Source of the DNA: Bathynomus jamesi
Taxonomy: Eukaryota > Arthropoda > Malacostraca > Isopoda > Cirolanidae
Assembly (NCBI GenBank): GCA_023014485.1
Contig: JAJOZX010000197.1
Span: 1,775,001 to 1,839,000, forward strand
Reading direction: 5' to 3'
Length of the DNA stretch: 64,000 bases
Shown: positions 35,266-46,590 of the stretch, one piece after another
Numbering within the stretch: the stretch's first letter is position 1
Layout of the letters: each line of letters starts with the position of its first letter
Position numbers and translations under genes: made by a program
Notes under the pieces: generated by a model
Told to the model about the DNA's origin: nothing
The model's input: only the letters and a program-made list of their open reading frames with translations
Databases searched by the model: none

Positions 35266-35507
35266 TACATCTCTCGCATCGATAAGAACCTAACCTACAT
35301 AATGTAATATTCAAAACCAAACAGTGGGCCCTCATAATCACAAGATCGAAACGTTGACTGAAAACTGGGACACATCCCGGACTTCAGCACTTGAATCATA
35401 ATCACTTGAAATAAGCTCAACCTCCAAACTCTTTTATTCTAGTGATGAATAGGGAGGAACTATGGTCACATGATTTTATTTTTATTCAAACAGCATTTTA
35501 TTTCGTG

Positions 35508-35566
35508 ACACACACACACACACACACACACACGCACGCACGCACGTACGTACGTACGTACGTGTA
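35508..35566. repeat. Compound (CA)n-(CGCA)n-(CGTA)n repeat
   Basis: A continuous alternating purine/pyrimidine run of about 55 bp that grades from CA to CGCA to CGTA units. It is a strong Z-DNA-type sequence. Confidence 0.9.
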
Positions 35567-35727
35567 CAAACCTTCTTTATATATATATAACTTGTTTGTT
35601 TACAATTTTTAGGGTGGGCGTGTCTCAGGGTTATTGTCAAAGCTGATAAATATCAATAGATGCAGTACCGCATACATTAGTGCTCGAATCTTGAAGGGTC
35701 ACTATCGCTATTAATGAAATGGTAAGA

Positions 35728-35764
<37 letters not shown>

Positions 35765-35768
<4 letters not shown>

Positions 35769-35885
35769 TGATAAACACAGACAGTGCATGGAACAAGGAA
35801 CTCTTCTGGGATAATTAAATCCACTATAGTGGATTTAATTATCCCAGAAGAGTTCCTTGTTCCATGCAGTCTGTGTGTATCATAA
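35765..35885. repeat. Palindromic foldback (P1) between (TA)n tracts
   Basis: Near-perfect inverted repeat centred on CCACTATAGTGG (35821-35832). Arms include AACAAGGAACTCTTCTGGGA. The same arm recurs split around other sequence at 47535-47866. Confidence 0.8.
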
Positions 35886-35917
35886 AAAACTCAGGGAACC
35901 ATTCTGAGTTCATTCCC

Positions 35918-35972
<55 letters not shown>

Positions 35973-36342
35973 GTTTTTTTACGCCATTTCATGGCGTGAC
36001 CACGTGATCAGCAGGAACGCTGACTCTGAGACCGTGTGACCTTTCCCTCCCTTTTCATCTTATTGAAATGCGGTTAGTGTACTTAAACGCATTCATATGT
36101 ATTATTTTCAGACTTCCGTGCAAACTTCCGAACGGTGCTATTTTCATAGTTGAGTCCCAGTGTGTAACGAAGAGTAGTCAACCTCTTGAAGCGGGAGAAG
36201 AAAAAGAGACAGATGCACCGAACTCTGTTTCATGAACCTCACCAACCTCATCTTTGTATTATAAAAATGTAAATAACATTGGCGGAACCAAAAATTATTA
36301 TTTTTCAATTTTTGTACATACGATTTGTAAAGTTTTTCTATT

Positions 36343-36368
36343 TTATATATATATATTATATATATATA

Positions 36369-36399
<31 letters not shown>

Positions 36400-37330
36400 A
36401 TACGGTATGTTATTCCATGTAAATAAGAGTTTCTAACTATTATATTATCGTCAGTATTATATTTTATTTATGCTTTACATAATTTATATTTAACATGGTC
36501 CTTACAGTATCTCAGGGTTACAAATATAGGTTGGATTTTGCATGGATTGTCTTGTACTAAAGAAATCCTTTTTGTTGTATTATTAAACTCATCGATGATA
36601 GGTTCCCATTTATTTATTTAGTCTTTAAGCAAACGATTCGTTGTGGATCTTGTGCTGTGGGTGGCAACTGACGCATTTCTGATACTTTTCTAGAATGAAG
36701 GAGGGGATTGCGCTGGGATCCCGTCTTCTCTGTAGCGTAATAATGTAGATTAGAGCCGATGTCAAAATTTTTACAATTTTTTTAAGACAAATTCCTAAAG
36801 ACCAGACCGTGATTCTTTTTCTGAATTTGGTTAGTGGTTCTATAAAAAGAAATAAATAAGCCATTTTGGTTGCTATGGGAACGGATGTCACGAAAGTGTT
36901 AAGAATATTTGTCTTTGTATCAGAAATACCTACCGATTAGATTACTCGTGGTAAATAAAATTTTTGCAAGTGGGAGTTTATGGCACAAATTATTTGGTAT
37001 TTTATTCAAAAGGTAAGACACATTTTCTACCTCGCTTTTTAAAACTAATTTCTCGGGCACCATTGAACTTCATCAGGTAAAGAAAAAGTTTATTTTTTAT
37101 GAGTTTTAAGCTGGCCAGTTTGTATTTCATCATTATACGATGTATCCATAGGAAAATACAGCGTGATCAACTTAAAAGTATACGATACGAAGTATATAAC
37201 AATCTCTGCAGCGCGCACTTTTTTAAGTTGATCATACCGTATTTTATATTTTAGGATGTGAAAACTTCGCTGCTAAACGAATTCATCCCACGATGGGAAA
37301 AGTGTGTACTGTATATCGTCATTAACTGTC
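36343..37330. other. Intergenic AT-rich stretch
   Basis: (TA)n at 36343-36400 and a very short TIR element at 37159-37240 (GTGATCAACTTAAAA and inverse). Otherwise nothing recognised. Confidence 0.5.
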
Positions 37331-38439
37331 TCAGGAAGTGCGTCTGAATTGCTTCCATGTTTTTAAATACTCATTCAGCTTCTCTACACATTCCTCAGGT
37401 CGTAATTATTATTATTATTATATCATATGTAACATTATACGAACGTATTTTGTATCATATAACTTATTCTGTACAATTTCGGTAACAGTTTTTAACTTTT
37501 TATTTTTTTTTTTAAATTAAAACGGGTTTTTAGTTCTTCTTAAAGGAACTTTTCAAATTTTTTTTGTAGATTAACAATTTGTCTTGAGAATATTTTGTTA
37601 TTAAAAATATTCGTAAGAGATTTGTAATAATTGTAAAAAAATTTGTATATTGTTTAAATTAAAACATTTAATAATATTTTGGAGTATTGAAACCTATTTT
37701 GTGTTTGGTAAATTTTATTTCAGTATTGTACAGTTGGTTACAAAAAGACTAGCTACTTTGTACAGCTTCAGTGTATTCGAATTTTGGTAACCAACTGTTG
37801 TGAAAGAGTTCAATGTGTTGGTTGTTGGTTAATAACAGACACGAGTAAGAGTAAGTAAATTCATATTCTTTGTTCAAGCAAGTACGAGAATATTTACTAA
37901 CAATTTGTCTTTCAATTAGGAGGTAAATTTTTAGTTATATATATATATATAAAGAAGTGCCACATCTGAAGGAAAGACTTACTTTTCACTCGAAGTTGAA
38001 AGCTGGATGTGGAACCGTGGTAGACAAAATCGTCCGGAATGCCACAAAAGAAAAACAGATGGCATTAGGGTGCCTTGGGGCCAGAAAAGATTGGAAAGCA
38101 CTACCTTAAATAAAAACTGTTTAGAAAGAAGTGTTTGACTAAATGGAGTAAAAGATTTTTTGAAGATGTTTTACTCCAACGCTAAACTGTGAATAGAAAA
38201 ATTCTTGTTTGTCATGAGAGCATTATTTGAAAAATGAGAATGATGGCGGTATAAAGCTCCTTGACTAGGTTGGTTTGACTTTGGACACGGATTGCGATGG
38301 CTCGGGTTTGGCTTCCGACGCCATCTCGCCGCGGTTGGAGTCGGAGACGACCGCCTACTCTCTAATTTGCTCGAGCTCGGGTAACTCGGAATTTGTACCC
38401 ACCCACCTCCGAGTGTGGAGAAATAGGGGTTCTGAATAT

Positions 38440-38530
38440 TGCCCATTCAGTCAGAGGGCCAGGGTTCGTATCCTGGTGAGGGATGAATTTTGCATATGCA
38501 AAAATGCGCGGCTATGCGTTTATATTTCCA
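38440..38530 (+). mobile_element. tRNA-derived SINE-like fragment
   Basis: GGCCAGGGTTCGTATCCTGG is T-arm/B-box-like. It is followed by TGAGGGATGAATTTTGCATA, a downstream tract shared with the copy at 38685-38765. Confidence 0.5.
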
Positions 38531-38684
38531 TCTAATGGTACACTCGTGTTTGTCATATAAATTTGAATTAAATGACCAGTGGCTCGAGGCAAGGAATTAA
38601 CGTAAAAGTACCTCCGAACGCGAAAGCGTCAGGTGCTTCCCTCGGGTGATGAAATGTCGCCAGGTTGTTGTTAATTCTACCCTG

Positions 38685-38765
38685 TCGTAACCGAATGGTC
38701 AACGCTTTGATCTCCAAGTCAGGGGGCCCGGGTTAGAATCCTGGTGAGGGATAAATTTTGCATAT
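38685..38765 (+). mobile_element. tRNA-derived SINE-like copy
   Basis: GTCGTAACCGAATGGTCAAC (A-box-like) and GGCCCGGGTTAGAATCCTGG (B-box-like) lie at tRNA-like spacing. TGAGGGATAAATTTTGCATA follows, as at 38440. Confidence 0.55.
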
Positions 38766-38766
38766 A

Positions 38767-39014
38767 ACGGGTGCGGCAAAAATAACGCCCTTTTTAGTTT
38801 ATTCTCTTTTATTGAAGGAAATAAATCAATTACAGCATTTTAAGAGAAATAATAAGGTTTTTAAGAAAAATACAGCATTTTAAGAAAAATAATAAGTACT
38901 TTCTCAGTAAAAACTAAAAAATAACAAAATGATACAATATAAAACTAAAAATTATACTGTATAAAACTATAAAGATACAATTATTAAAAGGGCGTTACTT
39001 TTTGCCGCACCCGG
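38767..39014. mobile_element. MITE-like TIR element
   Basis: Ends CGGGTGCGGCAAAAATAACG / inverse enclose an AT-rich core with an internal near-direct repeat (ACAGCATTTTAAGA twice). The right end abuts (TA)n. Confidence 0.7.
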
Positions 39015-39047
<33 letters not shown>

Positions 39048-39115
39048 AGGCGTTTCTGATATTGCAGTTATCCATCCTTCCATGCATGAACTGGAACAAT
39101 GTGGCAGGAGTAAAA

Positions 39116-39158
<43 letters not shown>

Positions 39159-40324
39159 TATAATGTTTCGAGAGGTGACCAGTCAGTGAAAGAGAGAGAG
39201 AATCCCTCTCGAAGGATGTTGCAATGTCGGCCAACTTTTATGATTCACTCGCGCACTATCGATTTTGATCTCCCTGTGTGGTACAAACCACCCCTCAAAC
39301 CATGACAGACATTCCCCTGTGTTTTACAGTGGCTTGCAGATGTTTCAGTGAAAACTCTCGTTTAGCTCGATTGCCGCCACACCGATACAGGCCCATTGTA
39401 AGAAAAATGTGAAAATTAAGGCTCGTCTATTGATAATAAGAATAATAGTTTTTACTAAACTTTCAAAAAAATGGATAAGTGAGCATCTCCGTTGCTTACT
39501 GATGTCTGGTTTTGATAAATATTGCATTATTTAATATACTAAATATATTATGACGATAACGACTAAGTGGTTTCTTAGTATTTGGATACTTTCTGCTATG
39601 CTTGGTTGGTTGGTTTGTTCCGTTTTACGTTCTTCATTCAATTGATTCTGCCACGTTTGTTGCATTTTTTTGGAATCTCTTCCCACATGACGAGAGGTGT
39701 CCTTTTCTCATGGATTTGGGTGACCAAAGTGTACATGAACGGTTATTTTCTGTTTTCTTCTTGAATTATAGTTTTTTAGGCGATGGAATGTTCAGTGACT
39801 TGGCTGATTTGACCTGATTCCTCCCAACATCCCAGTGAATTAATCCAAATTGCTCCTTTGACATTACTAAATTTGTAATTATGGAAAATGTAAAATATAT
39901 ATATATATATATTATATTGTGTTACAAAGTAGTTGACAAATTTCTACGACACTCTTTTCACGAAATTTTAAGATTGTTTTCATATAATTTAGGCTAGGCT
40001 AACTCTGCTAGGCTATCATCGAATTTACAGTGGAAGATGGCCTATTTCTCGGCCTACGAGGCGAGTGTGTTTACTGTGAAATATTATTTATATACAAAGA
40101 TGCTGTGTAAGTGCAATGTCATTTTCAAGCACAATTTGCAGTAAGGGAAGCCCAAGGGAAGCCCTAGCAGATCTGCAATAAAAAGACTAATGAAAAACTT
40201 CGAAGATACTGGAGACGTGAAATGGTGAAAGACAGTTTGAAAAGTTGTGTTAAATAATAAACAGTCGGGAGAGCCAGAAACGAGCACAGCACTAAAGTCG
40301 GACGAATGTTAACTTGTAGATTAA

Positions 40325-40412
40325 CAAGTATTCCCAGAATTTGAACCCCCGACTTTCGTGTAACTTCGTTTAGACGGGAACTGCGTTGGCCATTGAGCTA
40401 CGGGCGTTGACT
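40325..40412 (-). mobile_element. tRNA-like/SINE head on the minus strand
   Basis: On the minus strand CCCGTAGCTCAATGGCCAAC resembles a tRNA D arm with A box. GGGGGTTCAAATTCTGGGA resembles a T arm with B box. The spacing is larger than in an ordinary tRNA and the anticodon arm is not clear, so a tRNA pseudogene or SINE head is more likely than a functional tRNA. Confidence 0.45.
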
Positions 40413-40544
40413 AGTGAAAAGGCTTGTCTGTCGGAAGAAAACTGCAGAGTACGCCATCTCCGTAAAAAATTACTTCTAGTTGGTACACGCTCTCCCTTTT
40501 AACATGTAAAATTTTCAGATAAACGATTTTAACAAATATTTTTC

Positions 40545-40905
40545 AGCCTGAGACCTTAACATCTACTTAAAAGATTTTGAGTGCAGTTTCACAATTTGGC
40601 CTCACTGGCTTTGGATGTGAAGCCCAAAATTTTTATGGCTGTGGTATCTTTGGATATTTATGGTCTCACCAAACTCTTAACTCAGAGTTCTGTGAAAACG
40701 ACAAAATTTTCAGAGATGATACAAATCTGTAGTTAGCCAAAGATTAATTGGCCATCATGAGGGTCCTACTTTTTTGTGAAATCGAAAAAAAGCCAGTCCG
40801 TTCATAAATTTACAAAATACTACAGCCATCAAAATTTTCAGCTTCACATCCAAAGCCAGTTGGTCCAACTTTGTGAATTTGTATTTAAAATCTAAGCTCG
40901 TTGCG
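40545..40905. repeat. Imperfect inverted repeat
   Basis: GGCTTTGGATGTGAAGC near 40610 pairs with GCTTCACATCCAAAGCC near 40843. The arms extend about 80 bp around an AT-rich loop. It contains no gene. Confidence 0.6.
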
Positions 40906-41479
40906 AGCTTAAAGTATAAAAGGTATGAAGGTTCCACTGGCTTAAAATTTTCCGGCCAAAATTGTTTATATGAAATTATTTATAGGTTATATAATATGAG
41001 CGTAGACCAACTGATGATATTCGTTGGCTTTGCCCGTACTGCATGCCTAAGTCTACTTTGGTAAAACCATAACCCATTTTTTCGCCACTAGTGTTGTCTA
41101 ATTAGGGCTTTCTTGTCAGTGTAAAACTTATAGCCTAGTATAATACAATTATCCAACAAGAAGTCTGCACAATAGGTACGTAACTGTTATCTTATTTTAG
41201 GCCTATTCACCTTTGTTTTGCATATTCAGTGCAAATTTTCTCTTAATGCCTGGTCTTGTACTAACTTAGCCTATTAGGCTTATTTTGGCATTGTTCACAT
41301 TCAAATTTAGATAACGAAAGAAGATGGACACTTTTCATGAAAATGTATGATGAATTATTGTTCTCACTAAAAGAAAATATAAATAGATAACAGGTTCATA
41401 ATATATTTTTAATATTTATATTAATTAATAGGTGTAGTTTAGTACTGAAAACCGATAGGACCAATTTTACTGCTTATGT

Positions 41480-41706
41480 AGGCCAACTATACTAAAATAG
41501 GATCACCTGAAGCTCGGGGCCCCCAGCCTTCTTTAGTTAGCCTTATAAGGCTAACTAACAAAAATATCACGACCTAACCTAACCAATCGTTAGGTCAACT
41601 GTACGCCCTTGACGATTGGTTAGGTTAGGTCGTGATATTTTCGTTAGTTAGCCTTATAAAGCTAACTAAAGAAGACTGGGGGTCCTGATCTTCAGGGGAT
41701 CCCTAA
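41480..41706. mobile_element. Foldback element with TTAGG-like arms (copy 1)
   Basis: Terminal blocks GGATCACCTGAAGCTCGGGG and their inverse flank arms GTTAGCCTTATAAGGCTAAC and ATATCACGACCTAACCTAAC. The internal arms contain tandem CCTAA, as in arthropod telomeric DNA. A related copy lies at 41876-42085, and core fragments at 43395-43480 and 44605-44812. Confidence 0.7.
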
Positions 41707-41875
41707 AATATATTGAAAAGTGGCTTTACCAAAGCTTAAACTGTGGACTTTGGAATAATCATTAAGGTAATAAAAAGTTAAATTTTCCTCGGCAACTTTA
41801 TCAAGATGTGTATTTCACCATAATCCTCTATAATCGTGTTATTTAGTTTTATTTAGTTTACTTAATGACTTCTTA

Positions 41876-42085
41876 ACGGATCACCCGAAGATCAGGGCCC
41901 CCAGCCTCAATTACCAAATGATATCTTCGGTAAAACTAACGAAAATATCACGACTTAACCTAACCAATCGTCAAGGGCGTACAGTTGACCTAACCGGGCA
42001 TTAAATTAATTTATTATTATATTTGGTACTGTAAAACAAAAAACAAGAATACATGGGGGCCCTGATCTTCAGGTGATTCCTTCTT
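41876..42085. mobile_element. Foldback element with TTAGG-like core (copy 2)
   Basis: Starts GGATCACCCGAAGATCAGGG and ends with its inverse (CCTGATCTTCAGGTGATTCC). The core ATATCACGACTTAACCTAAC is present once, so the second arm has been replaced by AT-rich sequence. Confidence 0.65.
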
Positions 42086-42809
42086 AACTGCCTAGATTGA
42101 TCCCCAGTTGAAAATTAACGAACTTACGCCATACCATAACTAAAGTTTTAGGCTGTACTAAAAAAAGAAAATGAGACAATGGAAGTTAGAGAAGACTGCT
42201 TATTGTTCATACCCAATCAAAGAAAAGAAACCTGGACAAAGAAACAACTGGTTGACATTTGAGGCAGGGGACAATGATCTTGCTTTGAAGTTTTCGCAAG
42301 TAAGTTAATTACCGCATTTAATAATATTATTAGGTTTTCCTCTTTAGTAGAAAGGAATATATTATACGTAATCTATTTAAGTATGGATGCGAACCTAGTC
42401 AGTTTTGTTTATAAAGGAAATCAGGATTTGAAACTCCGTAATATTAGTAACTTTGGCTTTAGTGGAAAAAATACATTTAAAAAGTCCTGAAGGTGAAATT
42501 AGTTTGCTAAAAGAATATACCTTTCGGTTTCAAGTCCAAACATCATGTCCACCTAATGGAAGATTGGAAATAGTTTCTTAGCTCCAGTAATGTATGTATA
42601 CATGAAGGATGTTTAATTAAATTTTCTTAGTTACTAAGTTAACCGTGATAAAATATAAATTAATAAGTATTTGGAAGCCATCTTGCTTTTTAGTATACAG
42701 AGGATTGGAAAAGTATGTAGATTCCAAGCTTAGATCGTGTGTCAGCTTTTCATAGTGTAAAGTGGAAAGGGACCTTTTCCGTTCTATGGGCACCATTGAA
42801 ATGAGAGAA

Positions 42810-42812
<3 letters not shown>

Positions 42813-42861
<49 letters not shown>
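42813..42861. repeat. (TA)n microsatellite
   Basis: About 24 TA units next to a segment (42757-42812) that recurs inverted at 46110-46152. Confidence 0.9.
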
Positions 42862-42865
<4 letters not shown>

Positions 42866-43084
42866 ATCCAAGAAACAGCACCCCAGTTCGACCTCAATCC
42901 AAATTAAAGGATTTTAACAACATTCCTCGAAAACTTTGTCCAGGTCATTGCTTGATCGAACTTAGCACACATCATCACTTTTTTAATAAGATTTTTTCTC
43001 TTACACCAATTTATTACTGGCAATGGATCTTCAACCAATAATAGTAAGACTTCAGTTTGAAGTACTACCATTAATATGGGGTGC

Positions 43085-43715
43085 TTATTCTTGGATTGCT
43101 CATATATGAATCCAGGACAAAAATTCACTGGACAAAAACTCACCACTTAAATGCAAAAAAGGACAAAAACTCACCAGACAAATGTTTTTGCGACATACAA
43201 ATACTCTAGTCTAGATCTTAAGAGTTTAGACTCATTGTAGATAATTACTCTTCATCTTTTAAATTGTTCTGTTTTTAACCAAGTTGGTATACTAATGTAG
43301 TTTTGGTCACTGATTTCAAAAATAACTCGTTTTTTGGAGAAATGAAAAACAAACATGTTAGAACACTTTAAATAATTAATGTGTTTTTAACGAAAATATC
43401 ATGACTTAACCTAACCAATCGTCAAGGACGTTCAGTTGACCTAACCGGGCATTCAATTGACCTAACTGGGCATTAATTTATAACGAAAGATTGATAGGTT
43501 GGTGAAAAATTAATATTGGTTAGTTGGTTAAAAACAGAACAATTTGAAAGATGAACAATTTGAAAGATGAAGAGTAATTATCTATCATACAATGAGTAAA
43601 ATCTTGAGATCTTAAGATCTTAAGATCTAGACTAGAGTGTATCTATTTCGCAAAAACATTTGTCTGAGTTTTTGTCCTCTTTTGCATTTAAGTGGTGAGT
43701 TTTTGTCCGTGCCCC
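43085..43715. repeat. Long inverted repeat, arms about 190 bp
   Basis: The left arm (GGACAAAAACTCACC, TCTAGTCTAGATCTTAAGA, TTACTCTTCATCTTT) is mirrored on the right (AAAGATGAAGAGTAA, TCTTAAGATCTAGACTAGA, GGTGAGTTTTTGTCC). The loop, about 43290-43500, carries a fragment of the TTAGG-like core (43395-43480). Confidence 0.75.
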
Positions 43716-43718
43716 CTC

Positions 43719-43753
<35 letters not shown>

Positions 43754-43773
43754 ATATATAATATATATATACA

Positions 43774-44559
43774 CAGTGGTGGGCACCGTTAACCAAAAAG
43801 TTAACTTCGATAACGATAATCCGTTAACCCCAATTTTTAACTCCGATAACGATAATCCGATAATTTTACTACAAAGTTAACGGAAGTTAACGATAATCCG
43901 TTAACGATAACTATTTCTTTACTAACATTTAAAAAAATCAAGGAAAAAAGCTTTAAAACCCATAGAAAATGTTTATTTATGCAAAATCCAACAAAATAGG
44001 TATTTAACTGTATTTTTATCAAGTTTTGCAACTTTTTTGCTTAATAACTTTTTTTTATTTTTAATAAAAAATGTACTGATTACATGTTTTGAAACCCTTG
44101 TAACCACTAACCATTAACTAAATTTTAATTTACCAGAGAATTATTATGGCGGGAACTGAAAGGTAAAATTAAATTTTAGGCACATTTATTAAAGACTATG
44201 ACACAATGTGCTGGTTGCCCTTCAGAAAGACCAACTTCTCAAAGTTAGGCCCAACTGCCAGTCTTGACCTCTTGGCCTCAGGATGTCCTTGCCGAGAAAG
44301 AAGAGCCGTTCCACTGCGGCAGAGGACGGAATTGGCAGACTGAAGTTATGGCGGTTTGAATTCATTCGCGGAGCGGTGATCTTCCGTGAATGACTCCTCG
44401 CAGTTAACGTGTTAACGGACTTTAACAGACTAAATATCGGGTTATCGGAAGTTAACTGGTCCGATAACGATAAATGGAAATTAACTTCCGTTAATAGTCC
44501 GTTAAAAAAAGTTAACTTCGTTAACTGTTATCGGATTAACGCTTTAGTGCCCAACACTG
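43774..44559. mobile_element. Non-autonomous hAT-like element
   Basis: TIRs CAGTGGTGGGCAC / GTGCCCAACACTG. Flanks TATATACA and TATATATA make a near-perfect 8-bp target duplication. Subterminal regions are built from repeats of GTTAACTTCGATAACGATAA/GATAATCCG. No transposase frame is seen in the 786 bp. Confidence 0.75.
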
Positions 44560-44594
<35 letters not shown>

Positions 44595-44604
44595 AACCTA
44601 CGAT

Positions 44605-44812
44605 AAAATTATTGAATGCCCGGTTAGGTTACTTGAATGCCAGGTTAGGTCAACTGTACGCCCTTGACGATTGGTTAGGTTAAGTCGTGATATTTTCGTT
44701 AAAACTAACGAAAATATCACGACTTAACCTAACCAATCGTCAAGGGCATTCATTTAACCTAATCGGGCATTCAGTTGACCTAACCGGGCATTCAATTAAC
44801 CTAACCGGGCAC
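44605..44812. repeat. Palindrome of the TTAGG-like core
   Basis: Centred near 44704 on TTTTCGTTAAAACTAACGAAAA. Each arm runs through ATATCACGACTTAACCTAAC, then repeats of ACCTAACCGGGCATTCA. It abuts a (TA)n tract. Confidence 0.7.
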
Positions 44813-44844
44813 ACATATATATATATATATATAGCGCCTAGGTC

Positions 44845-45303
44845 TTTGTGGGAACTAAGAATAAGATGGCCTTCTTCTTCTACAGCATTATTAGTCCCGC
44901 ACTTGCGCGGGGTCGCTGCTGCGGATCCTCCTTCTCCACCCTTGTCTATCCTGTACCAGCTCGACATCCAGCTCCCGCTCCCTCAGGTCGTCCCGAACAC
45001 TGTCGTGTCCATCCATCTTCTCCGAGGTCTTCCTCTTCTTCTTCTATCCGGCGGTTCCATATCTAACATCCTGTTTCCTATGTACCCTCCGTCCTTCCTC
45101 TTCACGTGTCCGAACCATCGTAGTCTTGCCTCGCGCACTTTTTCAGATATGCGTCCAACCTTTATTAACTCATTCCTCACTCTATCCCATCTAGTCACTC
45201 CACACGACACCTCTAGCTTGTTTTCCAGCGCCTTCGCCATGGGTACTGTCTCCACATTATTGCTGGTCTCACCACACTCTCGTAAGAGTGTGGTGAGCAG
45301 CAT
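44845..45303 (-). pseudogene. RTE-like LINE reverse transcriptase C-terminal fragment A
   Basis: The minus strand encodes VREARLRWFGHVKRKDGGYI and GRPRRRWMD, the tail of the RT protein of RTE-type (and related) non-LTR retrotransposons. The frame 45303-44983 is open but shifts near 44985. 5' truncated. A second fragment of the same type lies head-to-tail immediately upstream (45306-45720). Confidence 0.75.
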
Positions 45304-45305
45304 TC

Positions 45306-45720
45306 TGCAGCATTATTATTCCCATTTATATGGGGTCGCTGTTGCGGATACTTCTCCACTCCTCCCTATCCTGCGCCATCTCCTCCGTCAGGTTTTTATC
45401 GTTCATGTCCATCCTGATGCGATCCTTCCACCTCATCCTCGGTCTTCCTCTCTTCCTCCTCCCGGGCACTTCCATAGATAACACCCCCCTCCCAACGTAG
45501 TTCTCGTTTCTTCTCATTACATGCCCATACCATGCCATTCTTCTCTCCTGAGCCTTCTTTGAAATTCCCGTAACTTTCACCACCACCCTGCTCTGTCGTT
45601 CCTTATCCCGTCTCTTCTAGCTACACCCCTCGATATTGTCCGCGTGTCATCCTCCGGTTTTGGCAATAAATTTTACGGCCGGATGCCCTTCCTGACGCCA
45701 ACCCTAATAATTTTAATTTT
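45306..45720 (-). pseudogene. RTE-like LINE reverse transcriptase C-terminal fragment B
   Basis: The minus strand encodes KVTGISKKAQERRMAWYGHV, RRKRGRPRMRWKDRI and EEWRSIRNSDPI. Upstream, GGGTTGGCGTCAGGAAGGGC is a segment commonly seen in this class of RT. It is 5' truncated and related to, but distinct from, fragment A. Confidence 0.78.
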
Positions 45721-46279
45721 CCATATCTATACTATAAAAAGGGAGTCCCATCCGTTCGTCCAACACGTCCGACGTGCTTCACATTTCCCTATAGTTTAGT
45801 AATACTGTTTTTAGTAATTAGGGTTCATAGGCCCGTAAATTTAGGTGATTAAAGGAAAATGTGGGGCTAGTTAAATGTGTTAATTTTTATCCTGATTACC
45901 AGTAGTTGTGGGTTAAGAATAAGATGGCCTATGCCCTATCTCTAGCGCACGTCCAATTTTCAACGCAAATTATCGTCAAATTTTTGAAGAAACTACAAAT
46001 ATTTATTGTTTTAATTTATGTTCATAGCTGTTAAATTAAATAAATAAAATTTCTCCTATTCAAAATGTTCTCATTATTAACAAAAAGTTAAAATAAGTTT
46101 AAAAAATATTAATTTCTCTCATTTCAATGGTGCCCACAGAACGGAAAAGGTCCGTCGAAAGCAATACGATTCTAACAAATTGATTCACTATAAATCTATT
46201 ATTATTTATTGACTTTCATTATCAAGTAAAAAAATATGGAAAAAACCAAAGGTGTCTATTTGTTTTTGGCAACCTTCCA

Positions 46280-46313
<34 letters not shown>

Positions 46314-46528
46314 TTTAAGGACTCTGGGATTATGACAATTAGATGTGGAGAAAATGTACTACAGTTGTGGGATTTTAACCATTCGCATCATTCAGTGCGA
46401 GTTTACAAGCAAAATGCTTCACTTCTTCTTCTTAAAAAATTGAAGGTAAAGAATTCAAAGAGTTTTAATTATTTATAGAGTTTTCCATTGTATATATATT
46501 TTAACGAAATAGTATCAGATTTAAATTG

Positions 46529-46587
<59 letters not shown>
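45721..46587. other. Intergenic, repeats only
   Basis: Contains ATTTCTCTCATTTCAATGG followed by AGAACGGAAAAGGTCC near 46112-46152. This is an inverted copy of a segment at 42760-42810. (TA)n tracts lie at 46283-46310 and 46531-46587. No gene is recognised. Confidence 0.5.

Positions 46588-46590
<3 letters not shown>

Noticed and set aside
38171..38535. Overlapping 91- and 86-codon frames
   Set aside because: They cover a tRNA-derived repeat and GC-rich flank, with no protein homology recognised.
40325..40412. Functional tRNA gene on the minus strand
   Set aside because: A- and B-box-like motifs are present, but the spacing and anticodon arm do not fit a tRNA fold.
44687..45481. 264-codon plus-strand frame
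   Set aside because: It is the opposite strand of the two RTE-like reverse transcriptase fragments, whose minus-strand frames match known RT tails.
45724..45790. Possible Helitron 5' end (TCTATACTATAAAAAGGGAG)
   Set aside because: The start resembles some Helitron termini, but no CTRR 3' end with hairpin and no helicase sequence was found.
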